From positions 21,108,364 to 21,172,363 of the forward strand of contig CM073322.1 in the NCBI GenBank assembly GCA_037043015.1: a stretch of DNA of 64,000 nucleotides, given 5' to 3'. Position 1 is the first letter of the stretch; each line of letters opens with the position of its first letter. Source of the stretch: Bryum argenteum. Taxonomy: Eukaryota > Streptophyta > Bryopsida > Bryales > Bryaceae. The position numbers and the translations under genes were made by a program. Shown one piece after another: positions 11,363 through 24,352 of this stretch. The notes under the pieces were generated by a model that was not told the DNA's origin, made no database searches, and saw nothing but the letters and a program-made list of their open reading frames with translations.

Positions 11363-12393
11363 GAAGGTGTTGTTTTAAATAGTTTCAAGATCTCAAATCT
11401 CTATGGACTTTCGAGGACTAGTTGAGCACAATGAGAATTTTTAGTGTTTTTGCATTGTGATTGCATTTGTGAGTATCTTTTGCTAGTATTTGTTCTATAC
11501 ATTGTGTGTTCCGAAAGCTCATAGTGATTAGAAAATTTTCAAGCTACAGACGTCATGGCAGTGCTGGGTACATTGGGGCTCAAGTCTTACTGCTGCCCGT
11601 GCTGTCATTGCTTGGGGAGTTTTCTCTGTTTTTGGACCCAGGTCACATGTGACTGGGTTTTGTAAGTTGGTTCCTGTTGCAATGAAATATACGAATTTCA
11701 TTTGTAAAATAAATAAATAAATAAATAAAAGTTACAGACGTCATTATCAAAATCTTTGAAAACTCATTATTTTCATACGAGTAACTGAGATTCTTTTTTT
11801 TCATATGACAAGATTCTGCTCCAATACAATGGCTGTTGGTAATGCCAGATCTGCATTTAGAGCAAAGAGGTCAGAATGTACTTGCAACGGACGTGACTAA
11901 TAAATTCCTTGGCTTAACTTGGTGAAGCCATAGATCGAAACGTGAGGGCCAAGGAAAATAGTTGTCGGTATAGTGAGATCACTTACTAGTAAGAAGTTAT
12001 GGATGAAATATCTATTGCAGGAGTCCGTTTCTCATCCACTGGGTTTGAATTCCAAGCAGGCGGGGTCCGGTCGGGGCGGCGTTGCGCCGGATTCGAAGGG
12101 GCCCAGATCCTTGTGCAGGACGCGTTCAGACGCGCTTATCAGATTAAAGCGTCCCTGCGACCACTGGACGCAGGCTCCGACTGAGGGTCAGGTCGCACCC
12201 ACTCAGAGGGTCCAAAGCCTCCAGAGAGGCCACTGGTTTTGGCATTCTGAAACACTGCAGGTTGAAGCAGACTCCGAAGGATTGCATCATTCCATTGAAT
12301 TCTTTCAGAATTCTATGCTCGGAATTGATGTGATTTGTAAGAAAGAAAACATGCGTGTGATGAGTTTTTGGAGTGATGACTGTCGGGGGAGAG
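11363..12393. other. GRAS gene upstream region
   Basis: AT-rich until about 11.97 kb, then a GC-rich patch (12.04-12.25 kb) just ahead of the GRAS gene. A 152-codon ORF at 11973-12431 ends before the GRAS start and resembles no known protein. If transcription starts further upstream than I infer, it would lie in the leader. Confidence 0.4.
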
Positions 12394-12400
12394 TATTTAA
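12394..12400 (+). promoter_or_regulatory. Possible TATA element of the GRAS gene
   Basis: TATTTAA lies about 100 bp upstream of the GRAS start codon, where the AT-box of a core promoter would give a leader of roughly 70-80 nt. This is by position and motif only. Confidence 0.3.
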
Positions 12401-12499
12401 GGGAGCGGCCGTGAATGTATGTCGGAATTGAGGTAGAGAGCGTGTGAGAGCGTGTGTTGATAGTTCTTTTTTTTGGTGTATTTGAGGTTGGAGTAAGGG

Positions 12500-15400
12500 A
12501 TGCTAGGTGCTCGGCAGAGTAGAGCGGGTGCTGAAGGCGCGGAAAACTCACTCTCGAGTCAATTGCAGCAGGCATGGCTTCAAGCGCAGATTCATTCGCA
12601 GGTACTGAAAGTGCCGAAACGGGAATCGGTGAAGGATGTCTCTCGAGCTTCGTACATTCAGGTAGCGTCGGATCTTTCAGCAATCGTGGCAGATCACAAT
12701 GGTGGAAAGAACCGTGAGGAGTTCTATTTTCACAAGAGTAGACTCGAGACTCCAGAGTTTCCCAAGAGGCCTGTAACTCCGCAGCTATACTCGTACTCGA
12801 GAAAAGATAACTTGCCGGTGCGATCCCTGTCGGGTAGTTCTTTGTCGGAGGCGAGCAGCTCAGCGGCCTCTTGCCTGACTTCTCCAAGATCGGGATCCCT
12901 CTCACCTTCTTCGCAGAGCGTAGGAGCATTTGATGTTCTGAAGTACGGAGACAATGATACCCTGGATCTTGCAGGGCAGACTGAGCCTCTCGTCCGGTTT
13001 TTGGACGGCTTACTTGTGGATGGAAACTCGGAGGAGATGAAGTTTACGTCGCAAGAAGGTTTTAACTATGAAGCCATGGCGAAGGAACTCGACTCGTTTG
13101 TTACTCCAGAAGCTTTGGAACTCGATAACAGTGAGGGCTACGACAACAGCTGGACGACCAGAGGTTTCTTGCCAACCGAGGAAAGCGTTTCGGAGAAACT
13201 TATTCATGCATACACCTCCAACCTGAGCAAGCACGTGTCGGATGTCACTGAAAATGTAGACTCCAGCACTTGGATCAATGAACGCGATGCTTGCACTGAT
13301 CACTCAGATGACTCGTGGGATTATTATCTGGAATACATTCGGGACAAGTCTTCTGAAGGTCGCTCACTGAGCTCGTCTGTCCTCCAGGACCATTTTTTCG
13401 GAAGGGAAGCGTCCCTGGATACTTTCTCCTTCTCTTCCGGTTGCGTGGATCTCAAGGGACTGCTCCTGAGGTATAGGGCTTTTTCAATACCCGACAGTAG
13501 TCAGATGTTTTGAAGTAATTTTGTTGGAAGATACTCATCAAAGTCTCCAGTCGCTATCATCAAGATCTCGTGTCGTAATTCGTATGCAGGAAAAATTAAA
13601 TTTCTCACATGAAGGCATAAGCTGTTTCTCAGAAGTTAGATCCATGACTGAAAAAAATTAGTAATAGAAGAAGTAAACGTGGATTGATCATTCGGTTCTT
13701 TTAGCTGAAAATATTGGTTTATCTGGCTTGGAGATTAAGTTTTCTAGTTCTCCCTGCTATTTTATAACATGTTCATGGAGTTGCAGTGCGATTCTTCAGG
13801 AAACACAGTTATTTTCACACCTGAATTGTGAACCTAACGTAGATTCAAAGAGCGTAAAAGTCTCCTAGGGGAAATTAGAAATGATCAAAGACGCGCTTAA
13901 GGGCTTCAAATTTGCTGAATGCGGTATCATGCGAATCTGAAAAGTCCTCATTTTTTAGGAATCTAAAATGACCAAGTGACGCTGTTTGAAGAGGGGACGT
14001 AAATGATTACATATGCACCTATGCGCCTGGTGAATATCACGAGTCTAGGTTGTTCCTCAAGCTGACAGTACTTGTGGTCCAGATGCGCACTTGTCGTTAG
14101 TCAAGATGATGTGAGAAGTGCGACCGACTTGATAAGGGAGCTTCGACATCATTCATCGGCATACGGAAATTCGCTTCAGCGGATGGCTTATTATTATGTA
14201 GAGGCATTGGTGAGTTTATGTTCCGGATTCTCCTTCAAATTCAAGTTACCAAGAGCAAGGCAAATTAATATTTCATAAGCGTTTGCTATTTTCAAGTCTT
14301 TTATAATTGCAGAATCTGTATTCTGCTACTCATCATTAGCCACGGCTGATTGCTATTGCTCCTTCTGCTTAATTCTTAAATTAAAGTTAGTTACGTCAGC
14401 AGTGCTCGATGGCCATGCTTTATCCTGATAGAGAAGATATTTGCGGTCTGCAGGTTGCTAAGATGTCAGGAACGGGTGCCCAACTCTACATGGCCATCAC
14501 TAGCAATACCCCCTCATCTGCGACGATGTTGAAAGCTCATCGTTTGTTTGTTGATTATAGCCCTTTCCTTAAGATTTCCCATTTTTTCTCGGCGAAAACT
14601 GTCCTAGATGCCTTTGAAGGCGCAGAACGAGTGCATCTGGTCGACTATGGTGTCGCTTATGGTGCGCAATGGCCAACCCTCATCCAGCGCCTGTCTCAAA
14701 GACCAGGGGGCCCACCTCACTTGCGCATCACATGTAAGTAAAACCATACCTTTGTTGAGAAGCGTAATGTACACTGTGTTTGTCTTTCTTTTCAGAGTAG
14801 AAGAGGACTGCAGATCTAAGTTCGGCATGTAGACGAATCAGGTTTAGGTAACGATGATGAAACATGTAACTAAGAGGAGTATACATGGATGTTTCAGGTA
14901 TAGATCTACCACAACCGGGAGGTAAGCCTTCTGTGAGAGTGCAAGAAGTTGGCCGTAGGTTGGCGCAGTTCGCGAGATTATGGGGAGTACCATTTGAGTT
15001 TGCTGCATTGGCTAACAAATGGGAAACGATCACGCCTGCACAACTATGTTTGAAACACAATGAGGTGCTGGCAGTGAATTGTCAGTACAGACTTCGTAAT
15101 CTTCTCGACGAATCTATAATGGCTGCAAGTCCTAGGAAAGTTGTCCTCGACAGGATCCGAAGCATGAACCCCAAGGTGCTTATCCTTACGAAACCGTTAC
15201 TTTGATATATGTCTTATGTTAGATGCTAAACCCGTATTCCACATAAGTAACGGAAACTGGAAACAGTTTTAATTTTCTTGACCTTGACAGATAACGGCAT
15301 TCGGATAGTCGACATTAGATTCAATTCTCGGCATGCACATTGTGTCTTAGTTTGTTGTCGTTGTAGCTTGGGTTCTACAAATTTAACATTCTATTCGTCT

Positions 15401-15844
15401 TCTATGCAGGTGTTCGTCATGTTATCGGTCAATGCGAACTATAATGCACCCTTCTTCATGACACGCTTTCGGGAAAGTATCAAGTATTACTCCACAATGT
15501 TTGACTGCATGGAAGTTTCCATGCCCGCAAACGACCCAGACCGAGTAGTACTTGAGAGAGAATTTTATGGGCGAGAGATTCTCAACATCGTTGCTTGTGA
15601 AGGAGTAGAAAGAGTGGAACGAGCAGAGCCATATAAGCAGTGGCAGACTCGCACACAGCGTGCTGGCTTTTCTCAGAAGCCGCTGCCTCCAATTATGATG
15701 GCGAAAATCAAGTCCATGATGGGTTCATTTCACAAAGATTACGGCATTGGAGAGGATGGGGGCTGGCTCCTCATGGGTTGGAAGAACCAGATTGTGCGTG
15801 CTTTGACTGTTTGGGTGCCCACAACAGCGATACCACCTCCTTAG
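12500..15844 (+). CDS. GRAS transcription regulator, LISCL (SCL9/SCL14/SCL33-like) subfamily, five exons
   Basis: Exons by hand: 12500-13470, 14083-14209, 14454-14733, 14898-15175, 15410-15844. All introns are GT/AG, phases agree, and the product is 696 aa. An in-frame TAA six bases upstream fixes the start. Residues 1-315 are an acidic, Ser-rich, probably disordered region, as in LISCL proteins. The GRAS domain follows: VDLKGLLLRCALVVSQDD (316 on, leucine-rich repeat I), HRLFVDYSPFLKISHFF, VHLVDYG (426-432, the VHIID motif), PTLIQRLSQRPGGPP, then IDLPQPGG. Next come the LLDES and FFMTRFRESIKYYS segments, RVERAEPYKQWQ (619-630, PFYRE region), and the C-terminal SAW motif GWLLMGWKNQIVRAL. GRAS proteins act in the nucleus as transcriptional co-regulators; LISCL members are linked to stress and defence transcription. 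Odd points: four introns in a usually intron-poor family, VHLVDYG for VHIIDFG, and RITCID where RITGID is usual, created at the exon 3/4 junction. Family sure; exon 3/4 junction fairly sure. Confidence 0.92.
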
Positions 15845-18800
15845 ATCTTCTTCTGTGCTGATCAACCCACCGGCTCTCTTAGGAGCCAGTCAAGCGCAAC
15901 ATCACCACTTGGGACAGGGACTTGTTAGAGGTACCGACCTTGCAACTCCCTCTCAAACTCACACTACTTGCTCAATCGCTTGACGATCTCCCAACCTTCA
16001 GCTACCTCCGCGCTGATCTTCCACCCTTGTCCCACAGCTTGAAGATCATTCGAACCAGCACCTTCATGTGATCGGATAAAGGAAGGTGAAGAGGATGGGC
16101 AGGAAGAAAGGCAAAGTGCACGACGCTAGCTCTGCAGTTATAACGCACCATCAGCAGAGGAACAAACCATATTCAGGGGCTGAGAATGCTCAGTACGTAT
16201 CTTATCTATAACAGTTACAAGGATTTAAGATTTCTAGGACTGTCTCCATGCAATATCGTAATCCAGTGATGATACAGTCAGTTAGCTAGTGGCGTTCGAT
16301 CCATACGGATAGAAATTTTGCACAGTCCACTAGAGGAATCATGGAGGGACAAACATCGAAGGGCATCCTGCTTTGTTGATGGAGTACCGACTGTGATGAC
16401 TGTTAATTGGGTTACTCGGCACTACCAGATAGAATGTTTCCACGGATCGAAGCGGGAATGGAAGAGTGCTGCTACTTGTAGATTGTGCTTGGAAATGGAT
16501 GTAAAATTTGTTGTTTCAGATTATTATAATTTTTTGGTATTCTGTTTCCAGGGAGTACAGAATTGTACTCAGGCATAGTACATCTGCATTCAATCTGTAG
16601 AATAGAACAATATTTTAATCAGTGAATTGCATGATCATATATGAGTTGCGCTGTGATGTTCTAGACTACTTTCTATATGGTACGTGATCTACTTTATTTA
16701 TGTGTTTCTCATCGCTTATTTTCCTTTCCTTCTGAGTTGAAGATATTATATTTGTAAGTGCACACCATAATCGTCGAAGCTATTCGTCGAAGATTTATGT
16801 AGTGAAATTTTTACATTTTAAATAGTAATTTTCGCTAAATGGAAACACATAGATCTCAAAAACCTTTGTTCGAGTGCCATACTGAAATGCAGAGGATATG
16901 ATTGCTGCAGAGGATATAATTGCTGAGAGAAGATATTTTTGGTGCAGATGAAGCGAAGGATAGATCCTAGCCTTCCCTACTTGTTGTTCTGAATTTCTAA
17001 TTTGCCTGAACGTCTGTCTGGCAGGGCGTTGATGTCCTCTACACGGATGCGTTATTGCAATTGTAAAAAATAGATCGTGCGAGTTGAGCGCAGAATCTCA
17101 ATTAAAATACTTCATTGGTACGTTAAACAACTTACAATAGAAGATTGGAAGATTATTGCAACCGACTAAATCTCATAGTATAGTCAGACATCTTGAGATT
17201 CAAAATTAGTGGGAGACTCCAGATTCAGCGTCAAAGCTCATGCTCATATCCTCATTCTTGGATAGAAAAATATGGTATGCATGGGCAATATCAGGAATCT
17301 TTGTACAATGTACTGAAGATATATTGAGGTGAGGAACAACTTATCAAGCTTATCATTGACTTTCCACAACATCAACCAAAGTACGTTTGACATTTGTCCA
17401 AACTTGAGGTGTGCACAAGTACGTAAATGAGACTAATCTATTTCTTTCAACTTTGCTACAGATGGTCTTCAAGGTTTGACAATCTGTGTTAGCAGATTAG
17501 TCCAGTATGAAAATCTGGTGCATGGGTCTTAAGATTGCCGACTAATCATAAGTAATGCAATGATCCCTACTCACCTCCATTTTGTTGATGCCGTATGCTA
17601 AAACTGTGGGTTGAAGACATGATGACTCTTTTGTTATACACACAATAACCTCGTGCATATTCTTTTGTGCAGATTGTTCAAATCAGGTCATTAATCGCAC
17701 AACAAGTGTACTCACTGAGTTTCTTCAAGCTACGAATCCGTTGTGAGCTTGTTGAGTAAAAGATGACATTCTGGAGAATCGATGTCTTGACTTCTATAAG
17801 ATTCAAGGAAGAACCAGTGATTTTCCTTCAAAAGTTTTAAAAAAGGAAGAGCCCCTGCCAAAATCAATTACTTCATAGTAATTTGTACAGCAGAACAAAA
17901 GTAACGTATGGATGTGCAACATTCTTATGCATCGCTGGCTGAATCCAATTCTCTTTAAAATCTTTAAATTTCAGTCAATATCTTCGAAAACCACATCTTG
18001 TTCTGAAGCGAAACTTTCTGTACAGAAGAAACTCGTGGTTTCTGTTGCAGTTTATGTTTGATGCTTTTACGTGAAGCAACTTATTCCCAAGCGTTTGAGG
18101 AATACAAAATGGTGTTGTTTACAACCATGACAAAAACCGTCTTGAACGAACGACTCAACCATGACTCATCAAGTCTTGCTCGTAGTAATCATTAGAGTTG
18201 TAGTGGACAAGTTGTAATCATCGCCAGCCAATTTCTACTAGACAATGGTGCTACTTCTCCTTGATTTCAATGACACCCCAAAACAAAACAATATTAGAGA
18301 TGCTAATCTGAAAATCTAAAATTTCTGCTAGATTTGTGTTTCAATGTAAATGCAGTGCAAGTACCTTATGTTAGGTGTTTGTATACTTGCACATGTACAT
18401 AAGTATTACACCACTGGTGTTATCTCATGTGTACATATCATCAAAGGTAAGTACTGTGATGGTGACTGAATATTACCCTGCTTGCTTATAGCCAGCAACA
18501 ATTTCATACATCATGCATACTTTGTGCCTCATTACAACAACTGCTGACACAACAAATGTGTGGAGCCCTATATTTTCAAAACTTTCCTCCACTCCATTGA
18601 GCATGGAAGTGTGTCACAATTACTTTGTGCCTTGCCGTCATAGAGTCATAGCAATGATCGAGAAATACCTTCGGCTAATCGGTCGATTAGTCGGTTGGTT
18701 CTTGAAACCACCGGCGAAAATTTGATGAAGATTACAAGAAATTTTCTATCCTCAGTATAAAATGAGACAAGTGTAAGAAAAGTTTCATGAAAAGTCAATT

Positions 18801-19370
18801 AGACATGGGAACGAACTGTAGGATACTAGCCAGTAAAGATGAAATTATTTCCCTAACTCTGCTTCATGGATGGGGTTTTCATCAAATTAGACAAAATGCT
18901 CCCCTAGAAATGTGTTTCTTGAAAGTAATGCAAGTGAATCTTATGTAGTTTATGATACTTCCTTCAACATGTGCAAACTAATTTTCAGTTCATTGTTAGC
19001 AATAGTCAACTATAACAAACATGTGAAGCAACCACAGAGTTCTTTTGGATATTTTAGTTTTGTCATTTCTTTTGTTCAACCTACTCTCTATTGGAAGAAA
19101 GTCGACTTAGTATCCTTTCTATGACAGGAGATCATGTGTATGGACTCAAGTACAAAAGGTGACAGTCTTACATTCTAACATATCCAATTAATATGCTAAA
19201 CTATGTCACACTTCTTGAAGATGTTGAAGATGTAATCCTGTTCATTAACCTTTTGAGTTATTAAGATACAAGTCCTCACCCGTGTCCGGAGTCGGAGGTT
19301 TTTGGTGATGTTTTTATTATGGAATATGCAAGTTCACTACTTCTAAGTTCTCTATGTTGTTTAAGATTTA
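15845..19370. other. GRAS 3' flank and intergenic DNA, no gene recognised
   Basis: The first few hundred bases after the GRAS stop are probably 3' UTR (AATAAA-like signals are not decisive). Beyond about 16.6 kb I see AT-rich sequence with only short ORFs and no recognisable domain. The 86-codon ORF at 16318-16578 has no family resemblance. Confidence 0.4.
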
Positions 19371-19374
19371 TAGC

Positions 19375-19790
19375 ATATCCTCCGTTTCAGTCTCTCTGGT
19401 TTCCCGTGTTTTTTTTTAATTTGTAGTATGTCCTCCGTTCCCTCGTTCCATTGTTCCCAATTCCCTATCCTCTATTATGGTTCCCCATTCTCCATTTGTT
19501 TCTTATTGGTTCTCTACCTCGAAACTTTTGTTCATGGTTCCCATCTTCTGTTCTCAGTTCCCCATCCCAGAACTTCCCTTATTGGTTTCCATCATTCGTT
19601 CCTGGTAAACATCATTTGTTCCCGGTTCCCATGATTCATTCCTAGTTCTCATTATTTGTTCCTCGTTCCCATCCTCCGTTCGCAATTCCTATCATTTATT
19701 CTCCATTCTTGGATCCCCTCCGATGTTCCTTTCATCCCCCCTTTACTTCTTCTTTGCTCCCAATTTCATGTTTCATATTCCTTGTTCCTT
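19375..19790. repeat. Degenerate pyrimidine-rich minisatellite
   Basis: About 400 bp built from loose variants of GTTCCCATC(A/C)TTxGTTCC, roughly 16-24 bases per unit, strongly biased to C and T on this strand. Examples are TTCCCATCTTCTGTTCTC, TTCCCATGATTCATTCC and TTCCCATCCTCCGTTC. Overlapping open frames here are composition artefacts. Confidence 0.65.
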
Positions 19791-20037
19791 TGCCTCCTTG
19801 TTATATTCTTAAGATCTAATAAACTCTTAATAACAATCAAAGACCACTTATGGAAACCCTTCAAAAATTTTAAAATCTTCATACCATGTATGCATGATCA
19901 AATGATGATAACCATGACCATGCCCATGCATCGCCAAAGACGGACATACAAAACCCTAATCGTGTTCTTTTACATATATCGACTCTAACGTAGAGGCCCT
20001 TGCAACTGACCATATAGGATTTTCGGCAAGCTCTCAC

Positions 20038-20423
20038 AAAACCTACAAGGATGTTGCCAACTGCAAGCAATTTTTGTGCATGGGGAAAATGAGTGAAAAG
20101 ATAGAGCAAGTGGAATCATCATTTTGGAACTATGTTACGATGTTATATGAAATTTTCAAGTTGGAAATTCCGGTGTTTCCTCTAGAATGACACCCAATAA
20201 TGTTTGCAGTGAGTACATGAACACCATATTCATTATAATGAGAAAATTGCATGATTTCGAGAAAATACATTCTAGCTCGACTTGAGCTAAAATGTTGAGG
20301 TTGGAAATCTCCAAAATTATTGAATGTGGTATTCATGGTACTATTGGATGAGGAAGCTATTATGTACCTCTAAATGAAAAAAATTACTACAGCTCCATTC
20401 CAAGACCTACTCCATTTCAGACC
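20038..20423 (+). repeat. Dispersed repeat G, copy 1
   Basis: It shares with 24086-24352 the blocks TAGAGCAAGTGGAATCATCA, GTTGGAAATtCCGGTGTT (as GCTGGAAATATAGGTGTT), GGTACTATTG and GAAGCTATTATGTACCTC in the same order. This copy holds about 110 bp more in its middle. Class unknown. Confidence 0.6.
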
Positions 20424-20796
20424 CGTGTACTATACGACTATGGTGTGTACTCGTGTGGTATATTCAATCCACTATTTTAGTAGTCATCTTCACGATTTAA
20501 AAATTATTTATATCTTTTAAACAATAAGTTTGAATCCTACGTGCCTCAAAATCATTCAACTTTTTCAACAAAATCATAATATATGTGCATCTTGTGTACA
20601 GCTGCTTAGAATTTTGAATTGATTGAATATATTATCACACATGTCACTGAGAGAGTTATGAATCTACTGTTGTTGATTCTTCTACTTTCCCGGTACATAG
20701 GATACTACCGATTTAAATAATGCACAATGTAAACATTATATTTGAATTAGATAATTGAATTCCTGTACAATTATGGTTGACTGTCCATTCAAGGCC

Positions 20797-20907
20797 TGAT
20801 AGATAGATAGAAAGAAATTCCGGTCCCTTTCTAAGGAGCCGGCGTGAATTAAGTGTCCGTTTGTAATGCTAATATCCCGATGGCCACCGGACAAGGGGAA
20901 ATTGGAA
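20797..20907 (-). mobile_element. SINE 3' fragment (copy S3)
   Basis: On the minus strand it reads from the AATTTCCCCTTGTCCGGTGG block to GACCGGAATTTC followed by a (TATC)n-type tail. The same block is present in S5, S6 and S7. It is 5'-truncated: the tRNA-like head is missing. Confidence 0.7.
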
Positions 20908-21538
20908 TATTCAAGGCGTGCAATAAACTGACTGTAGCTGAAAAGTTGGAAAAATTATGGTGTAGTTGGAATCTTGGAAATGTGGATTGAATTTTTCAGT
21001 GATAAAATTTTGATACATCGTTCATAGCAACTAATGAAACATGATACGTTTGAATTTTTATTTCATCACCTAGAACCAATCACATACTCTATATGTGTGT
21101 GCACATGAGTTGTTGTATTACCTTTCATAGACTACTTACTCATAAGTGATGTGCAATAATTGTCGACAAGGTTGAACTTTGCAAGAGGTAGATTATAGTT
21201 GTGAAGGCCAATTCTTGAATATATACATTTTAGACTGTACCATTCTAAAAATACCTGTAAGTACAACTTCAATAAACTTATAACAATACCTATCACTAGT
21301 AGAAAACACTGGCTTGAGAACACTAGTATAGTACACCACATGTGGCAATTTACACCAAAGGTGGGTGTAAAACGCCACACTTAGCATTCAATTGGGGTGT
21401 ATTCATGTGATATACTCAAACCACTACGTTATTAATGTACAAATGATTCAAGAATTTATGATTCAAGAATATTAGGACAAGATTAATTGAAAATCATTTC
21501 TCTACAATGATTTCGAATCCATCTTGCTTTGCCCTTAT
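20908..21538. repeat. AT-rich intergenic DNA with local duplicated motifs
   Basis: The block around 21325-21480 (TAGTATAGTACACCAC, GTGTATTCATGTGATATACTC, AAACCACTACGTTATTA) resembles 20425-20540 (GTGTACTCGTGTGGTATATTC, AATCCACTATTTTAGTA), suggesting an old local duplication. No gene is seen. Confidence 0.35.
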
Positions 21539-21893
21539 CCCTTAATGGGATCTGAAATGGGCAGCCCAAAATTGAATCACAACATCTTTTCAACTTGAGC
21601 ATCATGAATAGTGCACTTTTTGAACTTGGGCATCATGAATGAACCAATCAATGATGAGCTTGCAACCTCCTACTAGGTTATGTACAAACCCAACCTACCT
21701 ACCACAATCCTTTCAAAGTACAAAATCACTCATACAAATTGTGATTTAAACTATAAAATTTCACTTTTAGAATGCATCACAAGAAGGTGACCAGTTTGAC
21801 ATCAAAATATTCGTGAAAAGTTCATTACAGTGAGAGCTACAGAGTAGATTCTGTTGAAAAAGAGCCCCTCGAGCTCTATTGGAATTTTAAGGG
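21539..21893 (+). mobile_element. TTAA-flanked MITE, family A, copy A4
   Basis: It begins CCCTTAATGGG after TTAT and ends TTTTAAGGG before TTAA (21894-21897). The 355 bp body matches A1 through the CAGCCCAAAATTG, CATCATGAA and CCAACCTACCTACCAC landmarks. Confidence 0.82.
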
Positions 21894-21897
21894 TTAA

Positions 21898-24085
21898 ACA
21901 AATGAAATCTAGCCACTTGCTTACCTTGCCCATACACACAAATTGCTTGCACTCCTAATCTCACTGCAAATTTGCTACAGTAGGTTGCCATTATTGAGCA
22001 GGTTAGCAGAAGCTTAGTGCATGAGTAGAGCAGATATGATTAGGCGGTAAGGGGCTTTGCATTGACTGAGCACGGTAATAGAGCAGGCACGAGTGGGGGC
22101 AGGCATGAAAAAGTTTCAAAAAGACTTTGACCCGCAGCAGCCATGAACGACTTTTCAGTCCCAGGCCGCCATCCGTCCGTCGCCCCTCGTCCGTCGGCTG
22201 TGCTCCTTCCGTCACGACTCCGCTAAACATAGTGTGGCGCACAATGTACGATACCGCGGTCGCACAAGTAAACAGGCTTATCGCGTCGTCTGTCGCCCCC
22301 GCGCCCGCCCACCCCGCCCTATGAACCGTCGTGGCTCCTTCGCTCCTCTCTCAAAGCACTCATGCGCTACGCTAACGCTACATGCGGAATTGCGGATATG
22401 GTAACGTAGGAATTCGTCAACACTCCTAGGCTGGGCTGCTGGGCCCGGGCAGGGCTGTCGTGCGATGCGGATCACGGTGCATCCGACGTCACCCTTGCGC
22501 TGGGCACACTGCGGCACGGGTGATGAGCCATCCCATCCAGCAGCGGCACCACTCAGTCGCTGGCTAAATTAGCGCTGGAAGATGATGAGCCTATGCTAGA
22601 CCTCTGTGCGTGATCACTGGAGGGAAACCCCAGTCCCTGCACGATGTTTGTGGAGCAGGAACCGCATGGGACCACGGCCACCGGCACCCTCTGCGGCCAT
22701 AGCAGTCTCTATGGTGAAAAAACAGCAATTTGGTGACTGCCTGCAATTCCCTGTCAGTGAATGGGTCTGGTGAAACTGAAATTTCAACAACCGGTTGTAG
22801 TGTGACAAAAGTTTTTTGTATTCTTGAGAGAGATAGAAAATAAGTTTCTACTTTCAGGATCCAAGTCTATATGGTGAATCTGCATCCCCTATGAAAAACT
22901 ATCATATCCACCCTACTTGGATTGTAACATTAAGTGATTAAAGATAAGATACAAATATTGTTCTGATATTGCGATGATGTTTAAGATTTCATTTAATGTG
23001 GCATAGATTCTAGTGATGGTTCTCATTCATGGGGCCTAGTTTACACAAAACTTTACCATTTCACTTCACATGCGTAATGGAAAACGGTCTGGGAAGAGAA
23101 TGCAAGTTTCAGCGGCAGGAGTAATGGCGGAAGCAGCAGTGATAAGTGAAGGGCGAAGTGAAACGGCTCCGGAGAAGAGAAGAGAAGAGAAGCTCGTGGG
23201 GCAGGCAGGCATGGAAGGGATGGGGTACGAATTGTCAGTGCCGGTGATGGCTAATAATCAAGACGGCAGGCAGGCCAGCCGTGACGGAGTTGTCCAGCCA
23301 GCACTCAATCATGTTGCTTCATTAGCTTACACGGTCACCCATCGTATTATTGTCACCCGCACCACCTTCCTTCCCCTCGGCCTCACTCATTGCGTCCCGA
23401 GCCTTCATTTTTTAATGCCTTTTTTGACGACGGTCACTGACTCGCTCCCACTTCCATCAAAGCGATCAAACCTTGATCACCTAAGGGTGCATTATCACTT
23501 ACCACGGAATCGGCACTTCTCCCTGCAACCTACGCAAGTGGAAACACAAAGCTCCCTACTGACGTTAACAGCAGAGCCTTACCTCCGAGTGAAAATGGCG
23601 CACAAAGCAATTTGGTGTTCTTACCCTCCAGCCATGTTTTCACTTGATTTTGAGCCCCACCGGTTTACAGTTGCGCGCGTGGGTGGCTGTGAATGCCCTG
23701 AATCCTAAAAAGGCAACTGAATACTAATCATCCAGTGTGAGTCTTCAGGGTAAGGGTGGCCATGCCCGACGAACATGAGCACTTCTAGTTCGATTCAGCA
23801 GCCGGTTATGAATCTATGGTATCCAAAGAGGTCGAATGCCGGATGAGCATCACCGTCGATCAGGCGCAGATCATATGCCATGCACTGTATTCCAATCTCC
23901 GCTCATGTTATCGATCATTCCCGGGTCCTTGCATCTACAACGCCCTTCGGAAAGAAACTGTAAAAGAGCAAGAACCCAACATCCACGCTTCTGTACTGTA
24001 CATGCAGTACAGTATCTGCACGTGTGCACGGAAAACTTTGAAGGTGCAAGAAGTAAGGTGTTCAATAATGGCTCAATTTTCATAA
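21898..24085. other. Intergenic, GC-richer patches, one unassigned long ORF
   Basis: Two relatively GC-rich patches (22.13-22.6 and 23.1-24.0 kb) interrupt AT-rich DNA. The longest open frame, 23070-23708 (212 codons, +), begins with a Lys/Arg/Glu-rich stretch and has no recognisable domain, signal peptide or membrane segment. It could be a transcribed fragment or chance. I do not call it a gene. Confidence 0.3.
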
Positions 24086-24352
24086 CGGTAAATCTGCAAG
24101 GATGCTTATTAGTACAAGCAATTCTCATGCATGGGTTAAAACTGGTAGAAAGCTAGAGCAAGTGGAATCATCATTTCTGAACCCTTCTACAATGAGTTAT
24201 GAATTTTTGAAGCTGGAAATATAGGTGTTCCTAAAATGGTCACCCTGTAATGTTTGAAGTAAATACATGGTACTATTGCATGGGGAAGCTATTATGTACC
24301 TCATCATGAAGAGTATTGAAGCTCCATTATGGGAATTTCTTCATTTTAGACT
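24086..24352 (+). repeat. Dispersed repeat G, copy 2
   Basis: The partner of 20038-20423: CTGCAAGGATGCTTATTAG, TAGAGCAAGTGGAATCATCA and GAAGCTATTATGTACCTC occur in matching order. It is shorter because it lacks the central block of copy 1. Confidence 0.6.

Noticed and set aside
11973..12431. 152-codon plus-strand ORF just upstream of the GRAS start
   Set aside because: No domain, and a TATA-like box at 12394 suggests transcription begins inside or after it. Kept only as a possible upstream ORF.
12144..12929. 261-codon minus-strand ORF overlapping GRAS exon 1
   Set aside because: It is the antisense shadow of the Ser-rich GRAS N-terminus and matches no family; the plus-strand frame splices into a complete GRAS domain.
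23070..23708. 212-codon ORF as a real gene
   Set aside because: No recognisable motif, no splice partner and no composition evidence beyond a locally GC-richer patch.
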